Positions 8,924 through 16,884 of a stretch of 64,000 nucleotides of DNA are shown here, in pieces; within the stretch, counting starts at the first letter, position 1; every line of letters starts with the position of its first letter. The DNA is from Pseudomonas sp. Teo4 (GTDB lineage Bacteria; Pseudomonadota; Gammaproteobacteria; Pseudomonadales; Pseudomonadaceae). The stretch covers positions 2,852,001 to 2,916,000 of the forward strand of contig NZ_JAXCIL010000001.1 of assembly GCF_034387475.1 (NCBI RefSeq). Reading direction: 5' to 3'. The notes under the pieces were generated by a model, which did not search any database, had not been told where the DNA came from, and worked only from the letters and a program-made list of their open reading frames with translations. A program made the translations under genes and the position numbers.

Positions 8924-9118
8924 TCAATCGTCTTCGCAGTCGTCAAACCAGGCTGGGTGATCACGCTCTTCGTCGTCGAGATCATCCAGCACGTCTTCCT
9001 CGACTTCATCCTCGGCGCCTTGGGCATCGGCCTCATGGTCGTCGACTTCGTCGTACAGGAATTCGTGGTCGAGCAGGTGGTCATGCTCGGGTTCGTGCAA
9101 ATCGTCTTCGTCGCGCAT
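8924..9118 (-). CDS. highly acidic small protein (64 aa)
   Basis: The frame encodes MRDEDDLHEPEHDHLLDHEF... with roughly half of its residues Asp or Glu, several His, and an aromatic PAWFDD C-terminus. There is no signal peptide or hydrophobic helix. Such a composition could bind metal or basic proteins, or mimic DNA, but nothing specific can be claimed. The preferred start is the ATG at 9118; an in-frame alternative lies at 9136. It is convergent with the DoxX gene, whose stop is one base away. A protein of low complexity like this could also be a chance frame, hence moderate confidence. Confidence 0.55.
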   Translation of the reverse strand: MRDEDDLHEPEHDHLLDHEFLYDEVDDHEADAQGAEDEVEEDVLDDLDDEERDHPAWFDDCEDD

Positions 9119-9179
9119 GCGAATTCCTCGGCGCAATGGGTGTAGGACTTAACGCTGGGTTAACCGGCAGGCATCAGCC

Positions 9180-9232
9180 TACAGTCTCTCCCTTCAATAC
9201 GTTTATTGCCCGCCCTCTGGCGGGCTTTTTTT
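9180..9232 (+). other. tandem terminator-bearing unit 1 (possible small RNA)
   Basis: The unit opens TACAG, continues CTCTCC and TACGTTTATT, and ends in a GCCCGCC/GGCGGGC hairpin (9208-9225) plus seven T residues. A second, diverged unit with the same order of blocks follows at 9283-9342. There is no protein gene here to terminate on the plus strand except DoxX, which lies about 290 bp upstream. The unit could be a small RNA or simply a duplicated terminator. Confidence 0.45.
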
Positions 9233-9282
9233 CGATCAATGGCTTCACAACCTGCACTTCACGAAATTCTGACAACGTTAAG

Positions 9283-9342
9283 TACAGACTGCAGGCTCTC
9301 CGTACGTTCTTTCAGCCCGCCTCTTCGGCGGGCTTTCTTTTT
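9283..9342 (+). other. tandem terminator-bearing unit 2 (possible small RNA)
   Basis: This is a diverged repeat of the preceding unit. TACAG (9283-9287) is followed by CTCTCC, TACGTTCTTT and a GCCCGCC/GGCGGGC hairpin (9315-9333), with a T-rich tail interrupted by one C. It has a similar length and block order to unit 1. It lies between that unit and tRNA-Cys, in a region with no protein gene. Confidence 0.45.
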
Positions 9343-9356
9343 CAACGCACACAAGA

Positions 9357-9391
9357 AAAAACCCCGCAGATTTTCATCTGCGGGGTTTTTC
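9357..9391 (-). terminator. terminator downstream of tRNA-Cys
   Basis: A long near-perfect hairpin (ACCCCGCAGA/TCTGCGGGGT) is flanked by A and T runs on both sides, so it can work in both directions. On the minus strand it directly follows the tRNA-Cys gene. Confidence 0.85.
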
Positions 9392-9397
9392 GAATAG

Positions 9398-9471
9398 TGG
9401 AGGCCGAGGTCGGAATCGAACCGGCGTAGACGGATTTGCAATCCGGAGCATAACCACTTTGCTACTCGGCC
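9398..9471 (-). tRNA. tRNA-Cys (anticodon GCA)
   Basis: This is a 74-nt cloverleaf on the minus strand with acceptor stem GGCCGAG/CTCGGCC, an encoded CCA end (9398-9400) and a GGTTCGATTCC T-arm. The anticodon GCA corresponds to TGC at 9437-9439 on the plus strand. Confidence 0.97.
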
Positions 9472-9625
9472 TCAAAGTTCGGATCTAGCAGCTTTCGCTT
9501 TGCTATCTCCTTGAATCGCTGAACCTTTTTCAAAGTTCGTTGCGTTTCGATGGGCGCCATTATGTCTGCATTCTTTTAACCTTGCAACCCCCTGAACAGA
9601 AAAAATATTCAAGGGGTTCAACGTG

Positions 9626-10645
9626 TTAGCGCAGACGGCCGAGTTTGCTCCACAAGCCGACCACGGCATTCTCCACCGTGCCGCTGGCCGCCATGCCGAT
9701 GCGCTCCTGCAGGCTCTTGCGTTCGGCGTAGTGCACATGGAACAGGTTGGCTTCGCGAGCACACTCGCTGAGGTACTCATCGCTGGTCTGCAAAGCATCC
9801 ACCAGCTTGCGGTTCAACGCTGCCACACCCAGCCACACTTCGCCGGTGGCCACTTCGTCGATGTGCAACTGCGGGCGATAACGGGCAACGAAGTCCTTGA
9901 ACAGCTGGTGGGTGATGTCGAGGTCTTCCTGGAACTTCTCCCGGCCCTTCTCGGTGTTCTCGCCGAACACGGTCAGGGTGCGCTTGTACTCGCCCGCGGT
10001 CAGCACCTCGAAGTCGATATCGTGCTTCTTCAACAGGCGATTGACGTTGGGCAGTTGTGCCACCACGCCGATCGAGCCGAGCACGGCGAACGGGGCGCTG
10101 ACGATCTTCTCGCCGATGCAAGCCATCATGTAACCACCGCTGGCGGCCACCTTGTCGATGCACACGGTCAACGGAATACCGGCCTGACGGATACGGGCCA
10201 GTTGCGATGCGGCCAGGCCGTAGCTGTGGACCAGGCCGCCGCCGCTTTCCAGACGCAACACCACTTCATCGCGCGGTGTGGCGAGGGTCAGCAGCGCGGT
10301 GATCTCGTTGCGCAGGCTCTCGGTGGCCGAGGCTTTGATATCGCCGTCGAAGTCGAGCACGAACACCCGGCGCTTTTCTTCGGCCTTGGCCTTTTTCTGC
10401 TGTTTTTCCGCCTTGGCCTGCTGCTTGCGCAGGGCCTTGAGCTGGGCCTTGTCGAGCAGGCCTGCCTCCAGGCGCTCGCGCAGTTCTTTGTAGAACTCGT
10501 TGAGACGGGTGACCTGCAACTGCCCGCCAGGCTTGCGCCGCCCTTTGCCACGCATGCCGGCAATGGCGGACAACACCACCAGGATGGCAATCACCAGGGT
10601 GGCGGTTTTAGCGAGAAAGCTTGCGTATTCGGCAAGAAACTCCAC
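9626..10645 (-). CDS. sohB: inner-membrane signal-peptide-peptidase-like protease SohB
   Basis: This 339-residue S49-family protease has a single N-terminal membrane helix (about residues 12-30). A charged Lys/Gln coiled segment follows (60-92), then the protease domain. The catalytic Ser-Lys dyad is S169 (AASGGYMMA) and K221 (TAGEYKRTL). SohB is thought to degrade periplasmic or membrane peptide fragments. The start is a GTG at 10645 preceded by AAGGAG at ideal spacing; readings that open further upstream are rejected. The length matches pseudomonad SohB. It stands alone, convergent with tRNA-Cys on the same strand and divergent from the phosphatase gene. Confidence 0.92.
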   Translation of the reverse strand: MEFLAEYASFLAKTATLVIAILVVLSAIAGMRGKGRRKPGGQLQVTRLNEFYKELRERLEAGLLDKAQLKALRKQQAKAEKQQKKAKAEEKRRVFVLDFDGDIKASATESLRNEITALLTLATPRDEVVLRLESGGGLVHSYGLAASQLARIRQAGIPLTVCIDKVAASGGYMMACIGEKIVSAPFAVLGSIGVVAQLPNVNRLLKKHDIDFEVLTAGEYKRTLTVFGENTEKGREKFQEDLDITHQLFKDFVARYRPQLHIDEVATGEVWLGVAALNRKLVDALQTSDEYLSECAREANLFHVHYAERKSLQERIGMAASGTVENAVVGLWSKLGRLR

Positions 10646-10843
10646 GTTGACTCCTTGATAAACCAGCGCCTGACCGGCGCGACACTGATGCAAGCATACC
10701 GGCGAGCCCAAGGCGCTGCCAGCCGGGGTAAAGGCTGGCAACATCTTTCAAACAACCTTTTCAAACGCTTGTATGTTTTTTCGTTGACAGCCCGTGTGCC
10801 GCATCCTAACCTCCCAGCAACCTCCAAGCGGCCGGACACCTCC

Positions 10844-11554
10844 GTGGGCAACCTCTACCTGATCCGACATGGCCAAGCCTCCTTTGGTGCCGATGACTAC
10901 GACGTCCTCTCGCCCGTCGGCGTGCGACAGAGTCAGGCGCTGGGCGAGCACCTGGCTCAGCTCGGCGTGCGCCTGGACCGCTGTGTAGCCGGCAGCCTGC
11001 GGCGCCAACAGGATACCGCGCGCCTGGCGCTCGACGCCTTGCAGGGTCACGGCAGCCAGGTACCGGCGGTGGAAACCGACGAGGCGTTCAATGAATTCGA
11101 CGCCGATGGCGTGATCCGCGCCCTGCTCCCGGCCCTGATGGCAGTGGAGCCCGAAGCGCTGCACGTGCTACGCAACCCTGCGCAGAATCGCAGCGAGTTC
11201 CAACGCTTGTTCGCACTCATGGTGCAGCGCTGGCACGACGGCGAACATGAATCCGATGGCCTGGAAACCTGGCAAGCCTTCACCGCTCGCGTCAACGGCG
11301 GCCTACAGCGTGTGCTGGATGGCGCCGGCAGCGGCGACAACATCGCCATCTTCACCTCTGGCGGCACCATCGCCGCCCTGCTCCACCTGGTCACACATGT
11401 AACCCCCAGCCAAGCCTTCGAGCTGAACTGGCAGATCATCAACACGTCGCTCAGCCTGCTGAAGTTTCGCGGCAACGATGTGTCACTGGCTTCCTTCAAC
11501 AGCCAAGCCCATGTGCAGCTGCTGAGGGCGCCGGAGCTTGTCACTTATAGATGA
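10844..11554 (+). CDS. histidine phosphatase family protein
   Basis: The product is 236 residues. The phosphoglycerate-mutase-like RHG motif lies at the extreme N-terminus (LYLIRHGQASF, catalytic H9), and the second histidine-bearing segment is not sharply visible. This family hydrolyses phosphate esters through a phosphohistidine. The GTG at 10844 is chosen because the RHG strand must follow within a few residues. The frame is open far upstream, but that part is antisense to sohB. No strong ribosome binding site is seen. It precedes an SCP2 gene by 55 bp, then a phosphotransferase and an SDR, which may be one functional group. Confidence 0.82.
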   Translation: MGNLYLIRHGQASFGADDYDVLSPVGVRQSQALGEHLAQLGVRLDRCVAGSLRRQQDTARLALDALQGHGSQVPAVETDEAFNEFDADGVIRALLPALMAVEPEALHVLRNPAQNRSEFQRLFALMVQRWHDGEHESDGLETWQAFTARVNGGLQRVLDGAGSGDNIAIFTSGGTIAALLHLVTHVTPSQAFELNWQIINTSLSLLKFRGNDVSLASFNSQAHVQLLRAPELVTYR

Positions 11555-11608
11555 GCCCGGCTTGTTGTGTCCCTGCGGACGCGAATATTACTTAACAAGG
11601 AATACACC

Positions 11609-11926
11609 ATGAGCGATGTAGCTAAAGCCGTCGAAGCGATGAAAGCAAAGTTCAACCCGGCCGCCGCCGCCGGCCTTGACCTGGTGTTCGGCTTCAACAT
11701 CACCGACGATGACAAGCACTATGCACTGCTCGTCAAAGACGGCACCTGCGAAATCCAGGAAGGCGAGAACGCAGACGCCAACTGCACCCTGGTACTGGAC
11801 AGCGAAACCCTCAAGGGCATCGTCAGCGGTGAGACCGACGGCATGCAGGCCTTCATGAGCGGCAAGCTGCGCGTCGAAGGCGACATGATGCTGTCGATGA
11901 AACTGAGCGAGCTGTTCCCGGCCTGA
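11609..11926 (+). CDS. SCP2 sterol-binding domain protein
   Basis: This 105-residue single SCP2 domain is recognised by the alternating strand pattern LVFGFNITDDDKHYALLVKDGTCEI, the DANCTLVLDSETLKGIVSGE stretch and a C-terminal FMSGKLRVEGDMMLSMKL helix that lines the lipid pocket. SCP2 domains bind fatty acyl chains or acyl-CoA. The ATG at 11609 has AAGGA upstream. A strong terminator follows at 11951. The setting beside a phosphotransferase and SDR suggests acyl-CoA or hydroxy-acid metabolism. Confidence 0.88.
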   Translation: MSDVAKAVEAMKAKFNPAAAAGLDLVFGFNITDDDKHYALLVKDGTCEIQEGENADANCTLVLDSETLKGIVSGETDGMQAFMSGKLRVEGDMMLSMKLSELFPA

Positions 11927-11950
11927 GTGGCGGACACATCAGCCGACATG

Positions 11951-11984
11951 AAAACCGAAGCCTGCCGGGCTTCGGTTTTTTTTT
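11951..11984 (+). terminator. rho-independent terminator after the SCP2 gene
   Basis: The inverted repeat AAAACCGAAGC/GCTTCGGTTTT has a short CTGCCGG-type loop and ends in nine T residues. Confidence 0.92.
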
Positions 11985-12111
11985 GCCCGCTATCAGGAGC
12001 AGTGATCGACCGGCAACACCCGTAGCTATATGACACCTGGCACGCTTGTTCCACGGCTGTCTGCCCATTAGATTAGACAATAGTCCTCGCGACCTAAAAT
12101 AAGGAAAACGC

Positions 12112-13179
12112 ATGACGCTCACCGACCAGTCCACCCAGGTACGCCCCGGCGAAGAACTCGACGCGGCCGTCATCGACCCTTACCTCAAGGCCAACATTGG
12201 CGGGCTGGATGGCGTGCCGACGATCAGCCAGTTCCCAGGCGGCGCCTCCAACCTCACCTACCTGGTCAGCTACCCTGGCCGCGAATTCGTACTGCGCCGC
12301 CCGCCGTTCGGCCAAAAGGCCAAGTCTGCCCACGACATGGGCCGCGAGTTCCGCATTCTCAATCAACTCAACAGCGGTTTCCCCTACTGCCCGAAAGCGT
12401 ACGCCCACTGCACCGACGCCTCGCTGATCGGTGGCGAGTTCTACGTGATGGAGCGGGTCAACGGCATCATCCTGCGCTCGGACATTCCCGCCGAACTGAA
12501 CCTCGATGCCGCACGCACCGAGGCGCTGTGCAAGAGCTTCATCGACCGCCTGGTGGAACTGCACCAGGTCGATTACCACGCCTGCGGCCTGGCCGACCTG
12601 GGCAAGCCGGAAGGTTACGTGCAACGCCAGATCGAGGGCTGGACCAGCCGCTACGAAAAAGCCCTGACCCCCGACGCCCCGCGCTGGGAACAGGTGATCG
12701 CCTGGCTGCGCGACAAGATGCCGGCCGACCACCCGCGCCCGGGCATCGTGCACAACGACTACCGCTTCGACAACGTCATTCTCGATGCCGAAAACCCCAT
12801 GCGCATCATCGGCGTGCTGGATTGGGAAATGGCCACCATCGGCGACCCGCTGATGGATTTGGGCAACAGCCTGGCCTACTGGATCGAGGCGAGCGACCCG
12901 GCGCCGGTGCAACTGATGCGGCGCCAGCCCAGCAATGCCCCCGGCATGCTGACCCGCCGCCAGTTCGTCGATTACTACGCCGAGCGCGCCGGCATCAGCC
13001 TGGACAACTTCGATTACTACTACTGCTATGGCCTGTTCCGCCTGGCCGGCATCGTTCAGCAGATCTACTACCGCTTCTTCCATGGCCAGACTCAGGACAA
13101 GCGCTTCGCCCAGTTCATCCACATGAACCGGCTGCTGGAGCAGATGAGCCTGCAGGTCATCGCCAAGTCCACGCTCTGA
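12112..13179 (+). CDS. APH-like phosphotransferase (ACAD10/11 N-terminal-domain type)
   Basis: This 355-residue kinase-fold protein has a G-loop region near residues 40-60 (FPGGASNLTYLV). It carries the Brenner motif HNDYRFDNVIL (about 213-223, catalytic Asp) and the metal-binding LDWEMATIGDP (about 240-250). It belongs to the aminoglycoside-phosphotransferase-like branch fused to acyl-CoA dehydrogenase in ACAD10/11. A related Pseudomonas enzyme, LvaA, phosphorylates 4-hydroxyacyl-CoA during levulinate use. The role here, hydroxyacyl-CoA phosphorylation, is an inference. AGGAAAAC precedes the ATG. An SDR gene follows 23 bp later. Confidence 0.88.
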   Translation: MTLTDQSTQVRPGEELDAAVIDPYLKANIGGLDGVPTISQFPGGASNLTYLVSYPGREFVLRRPPFGQKAKSAHDMGREFRILNQLNSGFPYCPKAYAHCTDASLIGGEFYVMERVNGIILRSDIPAELNLDAARTEALCKSFIDRLVELHQVDYHACGLADLGKPEGYVQRQIEGWTSRYEKALTPDAPRWEQVIAWLRDKMPADHPRPGIVHNDYRFDNVILDAENPMRIIGVLDWEMATIGDPLMDLGNSLAYWIEASDPAPVQLMRRQPSNAPGMLTRRQFVDYYAERAGISLDNFDYYYCYGLFRLAGIVQQIYYRFFHGQTQDKRFAQFIHMNRLLEQMSLQVIAKSTL

Positions 13180-13202
13180 CGACAGACAACAAGGAAAACA
13201 GC

Positions 13203-13970
13203 ATGTCCAAGACCCACCTGTTCGACCTCGACGGCAAGATCGCCTTCGTTTCCGGCGCCAGCCGCGGCATCGGCGAGGCCATTGCGCATCTGCTGGCCCA
13301 GCAAGGCGCCCACGTGATCGTCTCCAGCCGCAAGCTCGATGGCTGCCAGCAGGTGGCCGATGCCATCGTCGCGGCGGGCGGCAAGGCCACAGCGGTAGCC
13401 TGCCACATTGGCGAGATGGAACAGATTCAGCAGGTGTTCGCAGGCATCCGCGAGCAATTCGGCCGCCTGGACATTCTGGTCAACAACGCCGCCACCAACC
13501 CACAGTTCTGCAACGTGCTGGACACCGACCTCAGCGCATTCCAGAAGACAGTGGACGTGAACATCCGCGGCTACTTCTTCATGTCGGTAGAAGCCGGCAA
13601 GCTGATGCGCGAGCACGGCGGCGGCAGCATCATCAACGTGGCCTCGATCAATGGCGTTTCGCCCGGCCTCTTCCAGGGCATCTACTCGGTGACCAAGGCC
13701 GCCGTGATCAACATGACCAAGGTCTTCGCCAAGGAGTGCGCGCAGTTCGGCATCCGCTGCAACGCCTTGCTGCCCGGCCTGACCGACACCAAGTTCGCCT
13801 CGGCACTGGTCAAGAACGACGCCATCCTCAATGCCGCCCTGCAGCAGATTCCACTCAAGCGCGTGGCCGACCCCAAGGAGATGGCCGGCGCGGTGCTGTA
13901 CCTGGCGAGCGACGCCTCCAGTTACACCACCGGCACCGCGCTCAATGTGGACGGCGGCTACCTGTCCTGA
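13203..13970 (+). CDS. SDR family NAD(P)-dependent oxidoreductase
   Basis: The product is a 255-residue classical short-chain dehydrogenase. The cofactor motif is VSGASRGIGEA (about residues 15-25), NNAATN lies near 91-96, and the catalytic Ser and YSVTK (about 160-164) follow a NVASINGVSPG strand. The C-terminal LNVDGGYLS is typical. It oxidises or reduces a hydroxyl/keto group on an unknown substrate. The start at 13203 has AAGGAAA upstream. It is co-directional with and probably co-transcribed with the phosphotransferase, consistent with a hydroxyacyl-CoA pathway. It is convergent with the methyltransferase gene, which begins on the next base. Confidence 0.9.
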   Translation: MSKTHLFDLDGKIAFVSGASRGIGEAIAHLLAQQGAHVIVSSRKLDGCQQVADAIVAAGGKATAVACHIGEMEQIQQVFAGIREQFGRLDILVNNAATNPQFCNVLDTDLSAFQKTVDVNIRGYFFMSVEAGKLMREHGGGSIINVASINGVSPGLFQGIYSVTKAAVINMTKVFAKECAQFGIRCNALLPGLTDTKFASALVKNDAILNAALQQIPLKRVADPKEMAGAVLYLASDASSYTTGTALNVDGGYLS

Positions 13971-14792
13971 TCAGGCCTTGACGGCCTGTAAGGTGTAGCT
14001 AAGAGGGAGCCGCTGAGGGGCATGGCGCAGGCGCCACTCGCCATCGGCGCCCTTGTCCATCTGCCCCGGCAGCGCCTCCCAGGGAATGCTCTGGTGCTCG
14101 ACCAGCGCCGTTAGCTGCAACCCCTGCGCCAGCAACGCGCCGATCACCTCGCCCAGGCCGTGGTTCCACTCGTGGGTCTCGGTCTGGAGCAGCCGCTGGT
14201 CACTCTCGACATAGGTCTGGTCGTTGTGCCACACCGTCGGCGTCTCATGCTCGAAGTAGGGGTATTCCAGCTGCAGGCGGTCCTGGTGATCTTCGTTCAC
14301 CGCCATCAGCATCGGGTGCCCGTCACGCAGAAACAGCCGCCCGCCGGGCTTGAGCAAGGCCGCCACGGCGCGCGCCCAAGGCTCGATACGCGGCAGCCAG
14401 CACAGCGCACCGATACCGGTGTAGACCAGGTCGAAGGTGGCGGCTGGCAATACCTGGTGCGCCTGATAGACATCGGCCTCGACATAGTCGATGGCCACGC
14501 CGCAACGCTCAGCCAGGCGCCGCGCCTCGACCAGCGAAGCCGCCGAGTAATCCAGGCCGCAGACCTGCGCACCCAGCCGCGCCAGCGACAAGGTGTCGGT
14601 GCCGATATGGCACTGCAGGTGAACCGTGCGCAGGCCGCGTATGTCACCCAGACGAGGCAGGTCGAAACGCACTGTTTCGCTCAGGTGCTCAGGCTGGCCG
14701 ACCAGCACCTCGACTTCATAGTCTTTTGACGCGGCGTGCAGTGGTGCGCGCTCATCCCAACTGGCGCGGTTGAGCTGTAACGATCGCTCCAT
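13971..14792 (-). CDS. class I SAM-dependent methyltransferase
   Basis: This 273-residue protein has a Rossmann methyltransferase core. Motif I is VHLQCHIGTDTLSLARLG (about residues 58-75), followed by the acidic loop GLDYSAAS (about 80-87), VEADVYQA (about 104-111) and the motif IV region FDLVYTGIGALCWLP (about 119-133). The substrate is not evident. The length and the unusual QCHIGTD motif I match a bacterial family often annotated as a ubiquinone-biosynthesis-like methyltransferase. It is convergent with the SDR gene with no intergenic spacer. AAGGAAGC lies before the ATG at 14792. Confidence 0.85.
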   Translation of the reverse strand: MERSLQLNRASWDERAPLHAASKDYEVEVLVGQPEHLSETVRFDLPRLGDIRGLRTVHLQCHIGTDTLSLARLGAQVCGLDYSAASLVEARRLAERCGVAIDYVEADVYQAHQVLPAATFDLVYTGIGALCWLPRIEPWARAVAALLKPGGRLFLRDGHPMLMAVNEDHQDRLQLEYPYFEHETPTVWHNDQTYVESDQRLLQTETHEWNHGLGEVIGALLAQGLQLTALVEHQSIPWEALPGQMDKGADGEWRLRHAPQRLPLSYTLQAVKA

Positions 14793-14827
14793 GACGTGCT
14801 TCCTTGCGTTGAGGAGAACGCTAGAGC

Positions 14828-15178
14828 TTAGAGGCAGGTTGCTGCAGCTGCACGCCGCTGCAAGGCAACACCATCATTTTTCTGCGCGTAGTAATCGACG
14901 CGCGTGCCACCAGCCTGTGGGTAGACGTCCACGAACGACTCGGCCTCACGGGTGTACACGGTGAAGCCGCCCTGCTTGCGCGACTCCAGGTAACCGCTGG
15001 CATCGACCCCGAACACCGACTCTTCCTGCCAGCTGAACTGGATGCACTGGGCCACCAGCTCGGGCGCCTTGTGCGAGTCGAGTTGCGCGGTCGGCTTGCC
15101 GCCACGGGCCGCATCCATGGTCGCTGTAGCACAGCCGGCCAGCATCAGCACAACGGCCATCGGCACAATTGCACGCAT
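14828..15178 (-). CDS. small lipoprotein of unknown function
   Basis: This 116-residue precursor has a signal peptide ending in a lipobox (VVLMLAGCATAT, lipidated Cys at residue 16). It is followed by a globular part with aromatic strands (AQCIQFSWQEESVFG, GGFTVYTREAESFVDVYPQ, RVDYYAQKNDG). Two further cysteines (about residues 45 and 115) could form a disulfide. No known domain is recognised. It is transcribed in the same direction as the methyltransferase 35 bp downstream and the upstream diguanylate cyclase, but is probably a separate unit. Confidence 0.75.
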   Translation of the reverse strand: MRAIVPMAVVLMLAGCATATMDAARGGKPTAQLDSHKAPELVAQCIQFSWQEESVFGVDASGYLESRKQGGFTVYTREAESFVDVYPQAGGTRVDYYAQKNDGVALQRRAAAATCL

Positions 15179-15246
15179 GTTCCATCCTCAGGGCAAAAAA
15201 GAACGCGACTCTAGCATTGGCGAGCATCAGCCGTGAATGGCCCGCT

Positions 15247-16410
15247 TCAACCCGCCCCGAGCAGCGCCGCCATGTGCACGGCGTTGCGCCCACCAGCCTT
15301 GGCCTGGTAAAGCGCCGCGTCAGCCTGGGCGAGCAAGCTGGCAGTGCTGTCGTGCAGCCCCGGCACACCGCACCACAAGCCAACGCTGAAACGCAGCGCA
15401 ATTTCGGCACCGGCGAAATTCGCCGGGCTGCGAGCGATGGCTTCACGCAACCCCTGCAAGGCGGCCATGGCACCTTCGCGATCGGTTTGCGGCAACAGCA
15501 GCAGAAACTCCTCGCCGCCATAGCGCCCAAGGCTGTCATTCAGCCGCAAGCGCTGCTGCAGTTCGCGCACGCAATGACACAGCACTTCATCGCCAGCCAG
15601 ATGCCCGTGCAGGTCATTGATGCGTTTGAAGTGGTCGATGTCGATCATGGCCACTGCCAGGCTGCTGCCTTCGTCCCTGGCACGGTCCAGTTCCAGGGCA
15701 AAGCGCTCGAGAATCGCCCTGCGGTTGTAGGTCCCGGTCAGCACATCGCGCAGGGCCAGGTGTTGCAGGCGCGCCTCACTGCGCTCTTTGGCCATCAGCA
15801 CCAGCCCGATGGAGTACATCATCACCGTGACCGTGCCGATGGCGACGGAAATGCTCTGCTTGAGGTTGCTGACGTCGTACCGCATCTCGACCGCAGTGCC
15901 ATTGAGCACTGCCAGCGCCCGCATGCCCAGGCCGACCAGGCTGATAAGAGCGCCGATCTCCAGCAGCAAGTGCGCCCTGCCGGGCCGTTCGACATAGCGC
16001 CTGGACCAATAAAGGATCATCGAGCACTGCACCATCAGCACCAGCGTCGCCAGCAACATGCGCGGTTCAAGGGTGTCGAGCAACAGCATCAGCCCGGTCA
16101 ACATGAAGACCGGAACGATGAACAGCAGCCGCCAGGGTACGACCTGCTCGCGGATACGGAACAGGCTTGCCGTATAGAACGCCAACGCCAGGGACAGCAA
16201 ACTGTTACCCAACCCGTAGGTGAGCCAGAGCGGCGCGTGGCCATAGACGGTGTAGCAAACGTAAGCCAAGGCATGGGCAAGCAGCCCGCAGCCGGTCAGT
16301 AACAGGTTGTTGAGCCGGTTGGACTGGCCAACCAGCAACAAGCAAAACGCCAGGATGGTCGCAACCAGGGCAACGGCGGCGAACAGCGTGGGGGTGTGGG
16401 CGATCATCAT
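15247..16410 (-). CDS. membrane-bound diguanylate cyclase (GGDEF)
   Basis: This 387-residue protein has about seven hydrophobic helices in residues 8-215, then a GGDEF domain starting LALRDVLTGTYNRRA (about 222-236). The active-site motif is GGEEF, and an RLND inhibitory site lies exactly five residues before it. It should therefore make cyclic-di-GMP from GTP and be product-inhibited. The metal/substrate segment IDIDHFKRINDLHGH is intact. The N-terminal membrane module is an unassigned 7TM-like sensor. A second cyclase at 19390 lacks the inhibitory site. The start may be either of two adjacent ATG codons. Confidence 0.92.
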   Translation of the reverse strand: MMIAHTPTLFAAVALVATILAFCLLLVGQSNRLNNLLLTGCGLLAHALAYVCYTVYGHAPLWLTYGLGNSLLSLALAFYTASLFRIREQVVPWRLLFIVPVFMLTGLMLLLDTLEPRMLLATLVLMVQCSMILYWSRRYVERPGRAHLLLEIGALISLVGLGMRALAVLNGTAVEMRYDVSNLKQSISVAIGTVTVMMYSIGLVLMAKERSEARLQHLALRDVLTGTYNRRAILERFALELDRARDEGSSLAVAMIDIDHFKRINDLHGHLAGDEVLCHCVRELQQRLRLNDSLGRYGGEEFLLLLPQTDREGAMAALQGLREAIARSPANFAGAEIALRFSVGLWCGVPGLHDSTASLLAQADAALYQAKAGGRNAVHMAALLGAG

Positions 16411-16628
16411 GATTTACCGTGTGGCAGCTGGCCGTCTTCACTGCGGCCTGCCGTGAAGTCTAGGGGGCAGCCGCCCGTCCGGCCATGACCGAGCGGGACA
16501 GAACAGCAGCCGAAAAGCACGCCACTCATCGCCCGCGCGACAAAATCTTGCGTGGCAAGGAAACCAAATGAACCGATCCCAGTCTCAGGGACTGTACCGT
16601 AAACCTTTGCGGATCAAGGACCTATACC

Positions 16629-16811
16629 GTGATGACTCGCCTTGCAAGCCTTTCGCTGATCGCCGCCGTACTGCTCGTCGCGGGCTGCCACAGTCACCAT
16701 TACCGTGACGACGATGGCTGGCGCGATGACGACCGCGGCCACCGTCACCACCATCGCCATGATCGGGACGACGACGATGATCGTCGATACCGTGACCGCT
16801 ACTACCGCTGA
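16629..16811 (+). CDS. His/Asp/Arg-rich small lipoprotein
   Basis: This short precursor has a lipobox (LLVAGC, Cys at residue 20). Its mature part is almost entirely His, Asp, Arg and Tyr in alternating clusters, for example DRGHRHHHRHDRDDDDD. Such a tail could bind divalent metals or envelope polyanions, but no function is established. AAGGA (16616-16620) is spaced best for the GTG at 16629; the ATG at 16632 is the other candidate. It is followed 73 bp later by a glycine-zipper protein, so the pair may be an envelope-stress or cell-surface unit. Confidence 0.7.
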   Translation: MMTRLASLSLIAAVLLVAGCHSHHYRDDDGWRDDDRGHRHHHRHDRDDDDDRRYRDRYYR

Positions 16812-16884
16812 AACGTCTTTCAAACCCTGACCCGCCACCCGCTGCGTGGCACCTACCCCCGATGATTCCTTTGAGGTTCAAATC

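Noticed and set aside
9623..10843. Extension of the histidine phosphatase gene over 400 codons upstream
   Set aside because: It is antisense to sohB; the RHG motif must lie close to the N-terminus.
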